From Selenomonas sp. AE3005 (GTDB lineage: Bacteria > Bacillota > Negativicutes > Selenomonadales > Selenomonadaceae), in NCBI RefSeq assembly GCF_905233635.1, contig NZ_CAJODG010000022.1:1-31630 (forward strand): a DNA stretch of 31,630 bases, given 5' to 3'. The position numbers and the translations under genes were made by a program. Under the pieces are notes generated by a model. The model was not told the DNA's origin. It was given only the letters and a program-made list of their open reading frames with translations, and made no database searches. Of the stretch, positions 13,961-22,679 are shown one piece after another; the first letter of the stretch is position 1; each line of letters begins with the position of its first letter.

Positions 13961-16900
13961 TTACTTAAGAAGTGACGTTACCTCGCTCTTGTTGTCGAAA
14001 TGAATGTAAACACCATTCAAATCGTCAAGCGTGATACCCATTTCTTTAAAGGCTGCAAACAGGGCCTGTGACTCAACTTCCACGTTTTTAGTCACTTCAC
14101 CTGCCAACAGAATGCTCTTACTAGCATTATCCGTCGGATAAATGTCAAAGGTAGAACCATTATAGGTCAGTTTGAATTTAGCTGTACCGGCCTGTGTAGT
14201 GAGTTCCTTATCATACTCTCTATACTGATTCTGCGGCTGGTCAGGTTCCGGCAGAACCTTAGCGGAGGGTTCCATCTTCACCTTATCAGGGTCAATGGAA
14301 ACGTCATAGGTGCCATAGAACTTAACCTGATGCAATTCCTCACGGAAGAACGGCAGTTCAGCACTCTGTAAACCTAATACCCGGTCAGTGCCAGGTGCCG
14401 TACGAGGAGCTGTAGTGTAAGAGGCCGAACCGTCAACATTCGTGGTAGCATGCGGGTCAAGCTGCGGAGTTACATCACCGGGATTATCTGTATCTGATTT
14501 CGGCTGCGGCTGCGGATCTGGTTGTGGCTGTGGATCTGGCTCCGGAATTATAGCTTTAGTTACTGTAAGTGTTCCAGGATTAAACGCAGTCTTATAGCCG
14601 AAATCTTCCAGTCCCTCTTTGGCATTGGCAGTATTTTTCAGCTCAATACCATCCTTATATTCACCTTCGACATCAGGCGTAACACCATCTTTCAAGCCTG
14701 CTGCCACCTGGTCTAACTTATAATTGCTCTTAAGGGCATCAACATCGCCATCTTTGAAATTTGCTGTAAATCTGCCGTTCAACACACTACCATTAAGCAT
14801 ATAGCTTTCAGCATAATCCAATACAGGCATTTCCTCGTCAGCTGCTTTTGTTTTATCATTTGCCGTGTAAAGAACTTCCGGCGTAGCTTTGAAGATGAAA
14901 CGGTTACGGGAATCATTATCCGCATTGTACTGGAATCCAGTCTTGCCCCAGCTCCAGACAGCAAATTCATTACTGTTCAAATTACCAAGGTCATCACTCG
15001 GATTATCAGAATAGATCTTCCAGGCACTGCCATCGCCAACCTGTATAGCTTGTTCTGGTACTGTTGCCCTAAAATAACGCATTGTTGTTACAGGAACGGT
15101 GTTTTTGTTGTAGAAATTACCCTGTGCAATTATTTCTACAGCCTTTGGATCATTTTGAGCTTCGGATTTTATTTTACCGTTAATAGTTACGTCATTATCT
15201 GCAACCATACTAATAGTCTTGCCAGCAGTAATTGCCCCTGTGCTTATATCATGATTTGGAGCTGCCGCTTTTGTAACAATAACACCGTCTTTCCGTGCAT
15301 CATCGCCAGCAATAAGTTCTACCAAGCCACCAGTATTTGTAGCCCCGCTAATAGTGGTATTATTAGTAGATATGGTCTTTACATCATTATCAACATACAC
15401 AGAACCCTTGAGGTTAATGTTGGCAGAAGAGGCTACAGTCAGATTGCTAAGTTTAGTATCATTGCCAATATCACCACCAATAGTAGTTTCACCAGCATTG
15501 ATGTTTAAGGCAGTGTGCGTAAGGTCTGTTTCAACCACACCATACTTATATTTGTTGTGATTACTACAAACATCATCCCACTTGGCATAGAAAATGTCTT
15601 TAGCCTTTTCACTATCATGCGAAGTGTAATTAACACTTAATGCTGTTTGCGAGCCTTCACCACTTTCGCCTTTATCATCATTCGGTTCACCGGGCGCAAA
15701 GTTACTGTATATCTCATTACCATTTCCATCTATAGGTTTCTCTCCGTGATTATTTATCACCGCTTCCGAAATTTTGCCAGGCTCCTTATAGTCTGTTTCT
15801 TTTATATTTAGCCCTACTCTTTGAATAAAGAAGATTGTTCCTTTTTCATCTTCGTTACCATCAACCCAGGCCCAATAACGTACGGGGTTACCGTCAGCAT
15901 CCTTGTACCAACCACCGTTAAAAGCAGTATTACTAGTACCTTTTTTGGCTTCTACAAGAATTTTCACTGTACCATCTGTATTATATTGTACTTCCGGTTT
16001 GCCATTATTTAAGATAACCGTACCATCGGCTTCAGCTTTTACGGCAACTACATGACCACCAACAAAAGCTTCGGACTTATTGTTAGTATCAGGTGGAATC
16101 GTTGCACTGATAACAGCATCCTCTAAGGCTCCCGTAATTACAGCTAAATACGATTTTGCTGTAGTGTTATTCCCCCAATATTTCTTTGCTACAGCATTAG
16201 CATTTCCCCAGGTTGTATTAGAACCATTATTCCAAAGGCTATATGCATTCGCTGAGTTGATTGTTCCATCAACAGAGACCGTGCCGCGTTTTATATTATT
16301 CTCATCAGTTTTATCTTCTGTATTCAGATCTACAGTATTACCAGTTGCCAGCAGTACTTCGTTTCCACCGAAAGAGATATTGCCACCTTTAGTACTTATG
16401 GTACGAGATAACTTTGTACCTTTTTTTATCAACTCACTTAATTCACTATTTTTTAAGCCGATATACGTACCATTATCGCCGGTTGTTTTAAAATCGCCAC
16501 CGTTTGTAGCAATATCACTGCGGATAATTACAGCACCATCACTGCGGCTAGATTTCGTGCTTTCTTTATTATCACCATTCAGTTGTACATTCAGCTTTCC
16601 TGCCGTGCTCGTAATAGCAGCATCCACACTAATATTACGGCCAGCAGTAAGCGTAAGAGAAGTATCCTTTATCGTATCTGTTTCAGCACTCTTCTCTTTG
16701 GTTATTTCTTTACCAATCGTTATATCTGAGTAATAATTATCCTGTAACGGACTTGCTACAATATTTACATTTGTATCACGCAAGGTATTACTAAGGGACG
16801 AATTGCTGATTTTGGCATTATCTTTGCTCTCATCATTGATTATTGCATTCGTACTAAGAATATTGAACGTTCCAGCCTGAGCATTATTAGCACTGGCATG

Positions 16901-17854
16901 TGTTTGAGCCTCTTTTTCAACCTTTACCTTATCGCCAGCAAAATTTACATCTCCGAGCAGCATTATATTACCTTGCTCGTCTTTGTAGATTTTATTTGCT
17001 GGGGCAATCTGCTCAGTATTGACTGTATTCTGTAATAAATTCTGAGCATTTTTGGCTGTCATAACAACATAGCCATTATCAGCATTGATAATGCCACTGT
17101 CTATTATCTGTCCGTTCTTGCTTAGAGATGTAACAAGTACCCCAATCTTTTCATCATAGTCTAAGACCGTTTTTGATGCATTGTCGAGATTGGTTAATGT
17201 AACCTTTTCGCCGACAACAAGATTAACCTGTTTGCCAGTAATTGTGCCCTTATTTTCTATTTTCTTATGTGCTAATAACGCTACGACACCATCAGCTTTT
17301 ATACCTTCAATATTAGCAGCAGTTTGTCTAAGCTCTATTTTTCCTCCGTCTGTTATACTGTTATTTTTCGTAAAGGTAAAGTCTTTATTAACATAATTAC
17401 CATTAGCGTCTTTTTTCAGAAAACTGTCTCTATTTATATCCAAAGTTGAAGCCACTAAACTTCCAACCTGCACTTGAGCATGGTCACCAAAGGTAATACC
17501 ATGCGGATTTACTATAAATACTGTACCACCAGTGCCATTAAGAATACCATCGATAGTAGATTTTCCAACATTCCCCGTTACGCGGTTTAAAACAGCCCAA
17601 CCGGCTTCGCTACGATTAAAGTTTACTGTCTCGCCTTTTGCAATGTTAAAAGTTTTCCAGTCAATAGCTGCCCTTGGGGCAGTGATAGGAATATCCATGG
17701 TTTTCTTGTCATTTGATGTTGTTATTTCACCAACACCTGACTGGTTCGTTGGATTCTCTGGCAGTGCCATTGCAGTCGGCATCCACGCCGTGGCCATAAT
17801 AGCTGCTGTCAGAGCCAACATTTGTTGTTTTCTGAACTTTGCAATCCTTTTCAT
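13961..17854 (-). CDS. tpsA1: TpsA exoprotein 1 (filamentous-haemagglutinin-like) with C-type-lectin-like insertion
   Basis: This 1297-residue secreted protein has a long signal peptide with charged start (MKRIAKFRKQ...MPTAMA, about 1-30). The TPS secretion domain follows (about 30-290, FNRSEAGWAVLNRVTG and FIVNPHGITFG, the NPNG-type motif), then a beta-helix-like repeat region. Around residues 640-775 a segment reads like a C-type lectin fold: RYWAWVDGNE, FAPGEPNDDKG near 722, AKWDD near 759 and YGVVE near 770. A second beta-rich part ends in an MBG-like unit (FNPGTLTVTKA), followed by a PEPDPQPQP linker and a C-terminal domain of about 190 residues nearly shared with the second TpsA. It has its own promoter; tpsB follows by 87 bases. 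Role inferred: adhesion or carbohydrate binding at the surface. The gene name is generic. Confidence 0.9.
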   Translation of the reverse strand: MKRIAKFRKQQMLALTAAIMATAWMPTAMALPENPTNQSGVGEITTSNDKKTMDIPITAPRAAIDWKTFNIAKGETVNFNRSEAGWAVLNRVTGNVGKSTIDGILNGTGGTVFIVNPHGITFGDHAQVQVGSLVASTLDINRDSFLKKDANGNYVNKDFTFTKNNSITDGGKIELRQTAANIEGIKADGVVALLAHKKIENKGTITGKQVNLVVGEKVTLTNLDNASKTVLDYDEKIGVLVTSLSKNGQIIDSGIINADNGYVVMTAKNAQNLLQNTVNTEQIAPANKIYKDEQGNIMLLGDVNFAGDKVKVEKEAQTHASANNAQAGTFNILSTNAIINDESKDNAKISNSSLSNTLRDTNVNIVASPLQDNYYSDITIGKEITKEKSAETDTIKDTSLTLTAGRNISVDAAITSTAGKLNVQLNGDNKESTKSSRSDGAVIIRSDIATNGGDFKTTGDNGTYIGLKNSELSELIKKGTKLSRTISTKGGNISFGGNEVLLATGNTVDLNTEDKTDENNIKRGTVSVDGTINSANAYSLWNNGSNTTWGNANAVAKKYWGNNTTAKSYLAVITGALEDAVISATIPPDTNNKSEAFVGGHVVAVKAEADGTVILNNGKPEVQYNTDGTVKILVEAKKGTSNTAFNGGWYKDADGNPVRYWAWVDGNEDEKGTIFFIQRVGLNIKETDYKEPGKISEAVINNHGEKPIDGNGNEIYSNFAPGEPNDDKGESGEGSQTALSVNYTSHDSEKAKDIFYAKWDDVCSNHNKYKYGVVETDLTHTALNINAGETTIGGDIGNDTKLSNLTVASSANINLKGSVYVDNDVKTISTNNTTISGATNTGGLVELIAGDDARKDGVIVTKAAAPNHDISTGAITAGKTISMVADNDVTINGKIKSEAQNDPKAVEIIAQGNFYNKNTVPVTTMRYFRATVPEQAIQVGDGSAWKIYSDNPSDDLGNLNSNEFAVWSWGKTGFQYNADNDSRNRFIFKATPEVLYTANDKTKAADEEMPVLDYAESYMLNGSVLNGRFTANFKDGDVDALKSNYKLDQVAAGLKDGVTPDVEGEYKDGIELKNTANAKEGLEDFGYKTAFNPGTLTVTKAIIPEPDPQPQPDPQPQPKSDTDNPGDVTPQLDPHATTNVDGSASYTTAPRTAPGTDRVLGLQSAELPFFREELHQVKFYGTYDVSIDPDKVKMEPSAKVLPEPDQPQNQYREYDKELTTQAGTAKFKLTYNGSTFDIYPTDNASKSILLAGEVTKNVEVESQALFAAFKEMGITLDDLNGVYIHFDNKSEVTSLLK

Positions 17855-17912
17855 CGAACCTCATACTCCTTTCTTATTCCTCTAATTTATCTCTAATAAA
17901 AGAGCCAAATTT

Positions 17913-17941
17913 AGTATAGCATATTTCGGGACATGTGACCA
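17913..17941 (-). promoter_or_regulatory. Promoter candidate for tpsA1-tpsB
   Basis: On the - strand TGGTCA (17936-17941) and TATACT (17913-17918) are 17 bases apart. Transcription would start about 50 bases before tpsA1, after the terminator that ends tpsA2. Confidence 0.55.
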
Positions 17942-17991
17942 TATTACAAACATAATTACTTGTAATAATTTTATAAATTATTCTAAAAAAC

Positions 17992-18033
17992 AAATGACAA
18001 AAGTCACAATCGAAACAGTGACTTTTGTCATTT
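17992..18033 (-). terminator. Terminator after tpsA2
   Basis: A perfect 16-bp stem (AAATGACAAAAGTCAC and its complement, 10-base loop) is followed on the - strand by GTTTTTT. It separates tpsA2 from the tpsA1 promoter, so the two exoproteins are probably separate transcripts. Confidence 0.85.
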
Positions 18034-18053
18034 AACAAAGTTGAAAAAAGCAA

Positions 18054-18196
18054 TTATTTTTTAGGGGGACTAACGACTAACGCCTCCGCATCGAGAACGA
18101 TGTCATCATCAACCTCAGACACTTTGACCGGGCCGCTGCGTCCCTTTAAATCGTCAATTATTTTTTTGCCATTACTCTCTTTAGCGGCGAAAGGGT
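18054..18196 (-). pseudogene. Frameshifted C-terminal tail of tpsA2
   Basis: TpsA2 stops after EVLPFRR. If one C is removed from the CCC at the end of that run, the frame reads EVLPFAAKESNGKK and continues about 42 residues (IIDDLKGRSG, VSEVDDDIVLDAEA, VVSPPKK) to a stop at 18054. The stretch is charged, coding-like in base use, and lies just before the terminator. The TpsA1 end has no such tail. It may be a recent frameshift, a sequencing error, or a true different end. It fills much of the 326-base space between tpsA2 and tpsA1; the rest is promoter and terminator. Confidence 0.5.
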
Positions 18197-21100
18197 AACA
18201 CCTCTTTCTTGCCATCAAAATGAGTATATACGCCGTCCAAATCATCAAGGGTTATGCCCATTTCCTTGAAAGCGGCAAAGAGCGCCTGCGACGAAACATC
18301 CACGTTTTTAGCCGCATCTCCAGCCATTAAAAGGGCTTTGCCCGAGTTGTCTATCGGATAGATATCAAAAGTAGAACCGTTGTACGTCAGCATGAACTTA
18401 GCTGCACCGGCCGGTGTTGTCAGTTCCTTTTCGTACTCGCGGTACTGATTCTTCGGCTGGTCTGGTTCAGGCAGAACCTTCGCCGTCGGCTCCATCTTGA
18501 CCTTGTCCGGGTCAATGGAAACATCATAGGTACCATAGAGTTTTACCTGACCGCTTTCCTCACGGAAGAAAGGCAGTTCAGCACTCTGTAAACCCAAAAC
18601 TCTGTCAGCACCAGGGCCAACGTTGCGTCCTGCCTCTGTATACGATGCCGAGCCATCGACATTAGTTGTTTCATGAGGGTCAAGTTGCGGCCGGTTATCT
18701 TCAGGACGCTCACTCGGTGGATCTGATGGATTTGGTGTGGGCTCCGGGGGTGGTGCTGGCTTATCTTTTACAAGGAGATTACTGTTTACAAATTTATTCT
18801 TATATCCTGCTGCAATTACTGTATTTTCACCAATATTGAATCCGATTGTATATTCCCCAGGATTTGCTTCCTTCGCATAACCTTCAGATACAGTGCTGAT
18901 GGTATTCAGTTTAGCAGCAACATCCTCTCTTGCGAAGAATTTATCACTATAGCCATCAAGGAAATTATTAGTATACTTGTTTTCCAGCTCATTCTTAAAT
19001 GTATAAGCAACCGGAGTCTTTAAAGTACCCCATTCTTTTTCTCCGCCATCCTCGGCAGTAAAGGTAAGTGTTGGGTTATACTTGAAGATATAACGATTAC
19101 CCGCGGCAGCCGTGCTAGTGTTGCCATTCCAGCCCCATTCGGCAAAATTGTTGCTGTTCAAATCGCCCAATGTATCTGCGAACGGCGTATTAGAATATAC
19201 CTTCCAATGACTGCCCTCACCAACTTTCAGTGCATTAGCACTATCCGGTACAGCGTTAATGAAATTATTCTGTGCCCGAATGTCGATGGCATTATCTACA
19301 TTTGCGGCCTCAGCATTCAACGTGTCTTTAATAGTGATATCAGTGCCGTTGACGCTGATGGTGTTATCAACATTCACCAAACCTTTTAGGAGTACATTGC
19401 CTGCAGCATTTATATCTACAGACTTCAAGTTGGTGAGATTGCCAATTTCACCATTCATATTTACATCCTGGGCATTAACAATCAAGGAAGTTTTGCCCAG
19501 TTCTTCTTCAACCACATAATGTTTAACATTATCTTTAACGTCAGCGGTGTCATTCCACTGGGAATACAGAATCTCATTACCACCATTATGTGTATCATAG
19601 TTAACTGTCAATGCCATCTCCGAGCCGTTTGTTTTATCGTGACCTTTGTCATCATTAGGTTCTTTAGGTGTAAAGTTGGTATAATATACCTCATCATGAA
19701 CTCCAGTGTTTAAAGCAAAGCCATGTTCCTTGAGCCAATTAGAATCTGTAGAATTTTCCATATCTTTGCCGAGGATAGTCTCACCGGTAGTCTGTACAAA
19801 GAATACCTTACCAAATTCAGAACCTTCCGTCCAGGCCCAGAACCGCACGTACCTGGTATCTTCTGCATTATCTGCATTTACTATCTTGTACCAGCCTATG
19901 TGATTCGTAGTGCCAAACGTTTCGACCTTGCCATTGTCATCTATATTGAGATAATCATCTGCCATAACAGGTGTGCTGGTAAGAAGAACAATATCTCCTT
20001 TATCATTTACGGTGAACTTTATCTGTTGTCCATCTTTATCCAACAGGGTACCTGATTCATCCGTTTTTACCTTTACAACATGACCACCAACATAGGCCTG
20101 AGAATTCTTGGTATAATCTGTATTAACTGTAGAAGTTGCTACGGCATCTTCCAAAGCACTGGTAATTACTGCCAGATGAGTCTTTTCTCCTTTAGCTGCA
20201 TTTCTAGCAGCAATCCAGGATATCGAATTATTGCCATCGCCACCATCATAATAAGCGTTGGCAGAGTTTACATTGCCTTCAATATTTACGCTGCCGTTAC
20301 CTGCATCCAGGAGTACATTGCCACCTGTGGATACCAGCACTTCTGCTCCGTTCAGATTGATATTACCATCATTGGTAACAATCCTTCTTGCCGTGCCTAT
20401 AGCCTCTTTATTGTCCCCCTCTCTTATCAGGCCAAAATACGTACCATGCGTGCCATTGGAAGTAAAATCTCCACCATTAGTTTTAATGTTCGCCCTAACG
20501 ATATTGGCGCCATCTTCACGCTTAGAATTAGTCTGCTCCTTATTGCTGGAATTCAAGGTAATATTTAAAGCTCCGCCATCAGACGAGATATCCGCATCCA
20601 CACTGACATTTCGTCCGGCTGTAAGATTAAGCGAAGTTACTGCATTGCCAGTCTTTTTGATTTCATCTTTGACTACAATATCAGCGTAGTAATCTTCACG
20701 GTCAGGACTGGCTACGATATTAACATTCGTATCGGCCAGGGAATTGCTTAAAGCCGTGTTGCTCACCCGATTGGGATTTTTCCCATCGGTTGATTTATCC
20801 GGGTTTGCCATAACACGGGCATTTTTGGCGTTGATATTCCAGGTATCAGCATGAACATCAGCAGTATCACGCACCTGCATGGTTTCATACCCTGTAGTTA
20901 TTATTGTATCCTTGGCCGAAAGGCTGCTGTTATTTTCTAATTTCACATTAGCAGCCACCAGTACTATTTCGCCTTTTTCATTCGTATTCAGACCAGTAGC
21001 AGCAATCTTGCCACTGTTGCTGATAAGACTTTGATTAGCTATGTTCGTAACATCACTGCTGCGCATCAGCACATAGTTATTATTGGTTTCAATGATGGCA

Positions 21101-21801
21101 TGCTTATTTTCGTCCTTGGATACATCTACCTTTATATAGATTTTATCATCATACTTGAGCTCTATTTCATTTCCAGTAGTCAATGCCACGTCAGGCGCAG
21201 TAATATTGCCCGAATTATATATTTTGTGAGCTATAAGCGCCACATAGCCATCCGTTGCTTTGACATCCGCCCCATTCATGATCGTTATGTTGCCATCTAT
21301 GTTTTTACCATCGCTATCTTTTAGCGTATAAAAACTGAGCGTATTGTTATTGAAATTATCATCTGTTATCTCGCGGGTAGAGGCCACAAAGCTGCCAACA
21401 TCGACTTGTGCACCAGCACCAAAGGTAATACCATGTGGATTAACCAGAAAAATAGTACCATTGGCATCACCAGATAACTTTCCGTATATCTCTGATAGGT
21501 TGTTACCCGTTACACGATTCAACACCTGCCAGCTTCCACCATTTTCACGATGAAAGTTTACGGAATGATTTTTGGCGATACTAAAGTCCGTCCAAGTTGC
21601 AACTGATTTGTCCTTTGTAACATCCAATTCCAAATGAGCAGCATTAGATTTTCCCTCATTTTTGGCTACACCATCTGACTGTAAACCTTCTGGCAATCCA
21701 GAAGCCGTCATTGCCATCACGCTCGGCATCCACACCGTGGCGATAATGGCGGCTGTCAGCGCCTCAATACGCTGTTTTCTGTATTTAGCTGTCCATGTCA
21801 T
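18181..21801 (-). CDS. tpsA2: TpsA exoprotein 2 (filamentous-haemagglutinin-like) with C-type-lectin-like insertion
   Basis: This paralogue of the neighbouring exoprotein has 1206 residues from ATG 21801. The start is set by alignment with the TpsA1 signal region (MTWTAKYRKQ against MKRIAKFRKQ); a GTG five codons earlier is possible. Layout: signal peptide to about residue 30 (MPSVMA), TPS domain with SWQVLNRVTG and FLVNPHGITFG, beta-helix-like region, then a C-type-lectin-like segment (about 633-768: RFWAWTEGSE, FTPKEPNDDKG near 714, SQWND near 748, YVVEE near 763). A beta-rich part, a Pro-rich linker and the conserved C-terminal domain (VLGLQSAELPFFREE onward) follow. The annotated stop may be caused by a one-base frameshift. 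It has its own promoter and terminator and lies upstream of tpsA1-tpsB. Confidence 0.88.
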   Translation of the reverse strand: MTWTAKYRKQRIEALTAAIIATVWMPSVMAMTASGLPEGLQSDGVAKNEGKSNAAHLELDVTKDKSVATWTDFSIAKNHSVNFHRENGGSWQVLNRVTGNNLSEIYGKLSGDANGTIFLVNPHGITFGAGAQVDVGSFVASTREITDDNFNNNTLSFYTLKDSDGKNIDGNITIMNGADVKATDGYVALIAHKIYNSGNITAPDVALTTGNEIELKYDDKIYIKVDVSKDENKHAIIETNNNYVLMRSSDVTNIANQSLISNSGKIAATGLNTNEKGEIVLVAANVKLENNSSLSAKDTIITTGYETMQVRDTADVHADTWNINAKNARVMANPDKSTDGKNPNRVSNTALSNSLADTNVNIVASPDREDYYADIVVKDEIKKTGNAVTSLNLTAGRNVSVDADISSDGGALNITLNSSNKEQTNSKREDGANIVRANIKTNGGDFTSNGTHGTYFGLIREGDNKEAIGTARRIVTNDGNINLNGAEVLVSTGGNVLLDAGNGSVNIEGNVNSANAYYDGGDGNNSISWIAARNAAKGEKTHLAVITSALEDAVATSTVNTDYTKNSQAYVGGHVVKVKTDESGTLLDKDGQQIKFTVNDKGDIVLLTSTPVMADDYLNIDDNGKVETFGTTNHIGWYKIVNADNAEDTRYVRFWAWTEGSEFGKVFFVQTTGETILGKDMENSTDSNWLKEHGFALNTGVHDEVYYTNFTPKEPNDDKGHDKTNGSEMALTVNYDTHNGGNEILYSQWNDTADVKDNVKHYVVEEELGKTSLIVNAQDVNMNGEIGNLTNLKSVDINAAGNVLLKGLVNVDNTISVNGTDITIKDTLNAEAANVDNAIDIRAQNNFINAVPDSANALKVGEGSHWKVYSNTPFADTLGDLNSNNFAEWGWNGNTSTAAAGNRYIFKYNPTLTFTAEDGGEKEWGTLKTPVAYTFKNELENKYTNNFLDGYSDKFFAREDVAAKLNTISTVSEGYAKEANPGEYTIGFNIGENTVIAAGYKNKFVNSNLLVKDKPAPPPEPTPNPSDPPSERPEDNRPQLDPHETTNVDGSASYTEAGRNVGPGADRVLGLQSAELPFFREESGQVKLYGTYDVSIDPDKVKMEPTAKVLPEPDQPKNQYREYEKELTTPAGAAKFMLTYNGSTFDIYPIDNSGKALLMAGDAAKNVDVSSQALFAAFKEMGITLDDLDGVYTHFDGKKEVLPFRR

Positions 21802-21872
21802 TTCCTTCCACCACACTTCTCTTTCATCATACTTGCAAATCTATTTCTAAATTATTAGACTATTCCAATTGA

Positions 21873-21901
21873 ATTATAGCAAAAATATTTGCAGTTGAAA
21901 A
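21873..21901 (-). promoter_or_regulatory. Promoter candidate for tpsA2
   Basis: On the - strand TTTTCA (21896-21901) and a perfect TATAAT (21873-21878) are 17 bases apart, about 70 bases before the tpsA2 start. Confidence 0.6.
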
Positions 21902-21912
21902 GATTTTACAGC

Positions 21913-21943
21913 AAAAAACCACGGCTTTAGCCGTGGTTTTTTT
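21913..21943 (-). terminator. Terminator of the CAP-domain gene (bidirectional form)
   Basis: A-run, CCACGGCT, short loop, AGCCGTGG and T7 form a strong hairpin 20 bases past the CAP gene stop. It insulates the CAP gene from tpsA2. Confidence 0.88.
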
Positions 21944-21963
21944 ATCCCAGTTTGGCTCTTCTG

Positions 21964-22416
21964 TCACTCCCCTGCAAAGAGCAGTGCCCAGTAATAATGC
22001 CCATCTTCCTTATTGTACTTGCATTCAACACCCATGCGCACATAGTGGCGGCCAAGGATATTGGCACGATGAGTCGGAGAACCCATCCATGCACGTACAA
22101 TTCTCTGAGCGTCTTTAACCCCGCTGACTGCCAGGTTTTCACCAAACCAGCCGCAAGTGCCATTTTCCAGAACTGATTTAACATCTCTGCCATCAGGACG
22201 CTGATGTGCGAAACTCACCTGAGCCTCTTTTGCTCTTACATCTGCACAACGACCGAGCATGTCATCGAGTACCAGCGGCTGCAAGCCTGCATTAACTCGT
22301 TCAACATTCACGAAATACTGCACTTCAGTCCGAATATCGGAAGCAAAAACAGGAGATGCTACAATCAGAGCTGCGAACATGACCAGTGCAAACATAATGC
22401 GCTGCATAGTTCTCAT
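21964..22416 (-). CDS. Secreted CAP/SCP-domain protein (YkwD-like)
   Basis: The product has 150 residues from ATG 22416, which has AGGAGAGG five bases upstream; upstream in-frame starts lack such a site. A signal peptide (MRTMQRIMFALVMFAALIV, cleavage after ASPVFA) precedes one CAP domain. Landmarks are VNVERVNAGLQPLVLDD (N-terminal helix), SFAHQRPDGRD (first conserved His), GENLA (the conserved Glu), and AWMGSPTHRANIL with the second His. The protein should be periplasmic or surface-exposed. CAP proteins in bacteria are widespread but their activity is mostly unknown; envelope binding or peptidoglycan-related roles have been proposed. The mRNA has a leader of about 220 bases. Two Cys (CGW, ECKY) could form a disulphide. 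Confidence 0.9.
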   Translation of the reverse strand: MRTMQRIMFALVMFAALIVASPVFASDIRTEVQYFVNVERVNAGLQPLVLDDMLGRCADVRAKEAQVSFAHQRPDGRDVKSVLENGTCGWFGENLAVSGVKDAQRIVRAWMGSPTHRANILGRHYVRMGVECKYNKEDGHYYWALLFAGE

Positions 22417-22669
22417 AGTAACCTCTCCTTTGCTTTGTTGCAAATCCATCGTTTTAAGCACAATGTCTCCACACTTTATGCCTCCCCACATAAGCAGGGT
22501 ACGTAGGATTCTTCACAAAACCAGTAAGATAGTTACGTCATTGCTGACTGCAACGTGTTTTACTGTTACGGCTATCACATAACCGTACAATCCGCAGTTC
22601 TGTTAACCTATTCAGTTAGGAATATGACCTTTACACGTTTATTATAACATGCAAAGGTCAATGTGGCAA
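22417..22669 (-). promoter_or_regulatory. CAP-gene promoter and long 5' leader
   Basis: On the - strand TTGCCA (22664-22669) and TATAAT (22641-22646) are 17 bases apart. Transcription would start near 22634, leaving a leader of roughly 220 bases before the CAP start. The leader has short complementary segments (ACGGTTATGTGATAGCCGT among them) but matches no riboswitch class I can recognise. Confidence 0.6.
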
Positions 22670-22679
22670 TATCTGAAAA

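Noticed and set aside
16080..16733. + strand frame of 217 codons opposite tpsA1
   Set aside because: Hydrophobic-looking translation produced by the Thr/Asn-rich repeat codons of tpsA1 read in reverse; no ribosome site.
22417..22640. A known riboswitch upstream of the CAP gene
   Set aside because: I compared remembered consensus cores of c-di-GMP, ydaO (c-di-AMP) and cobalamin classes and saw no convincing match, so no class is called.
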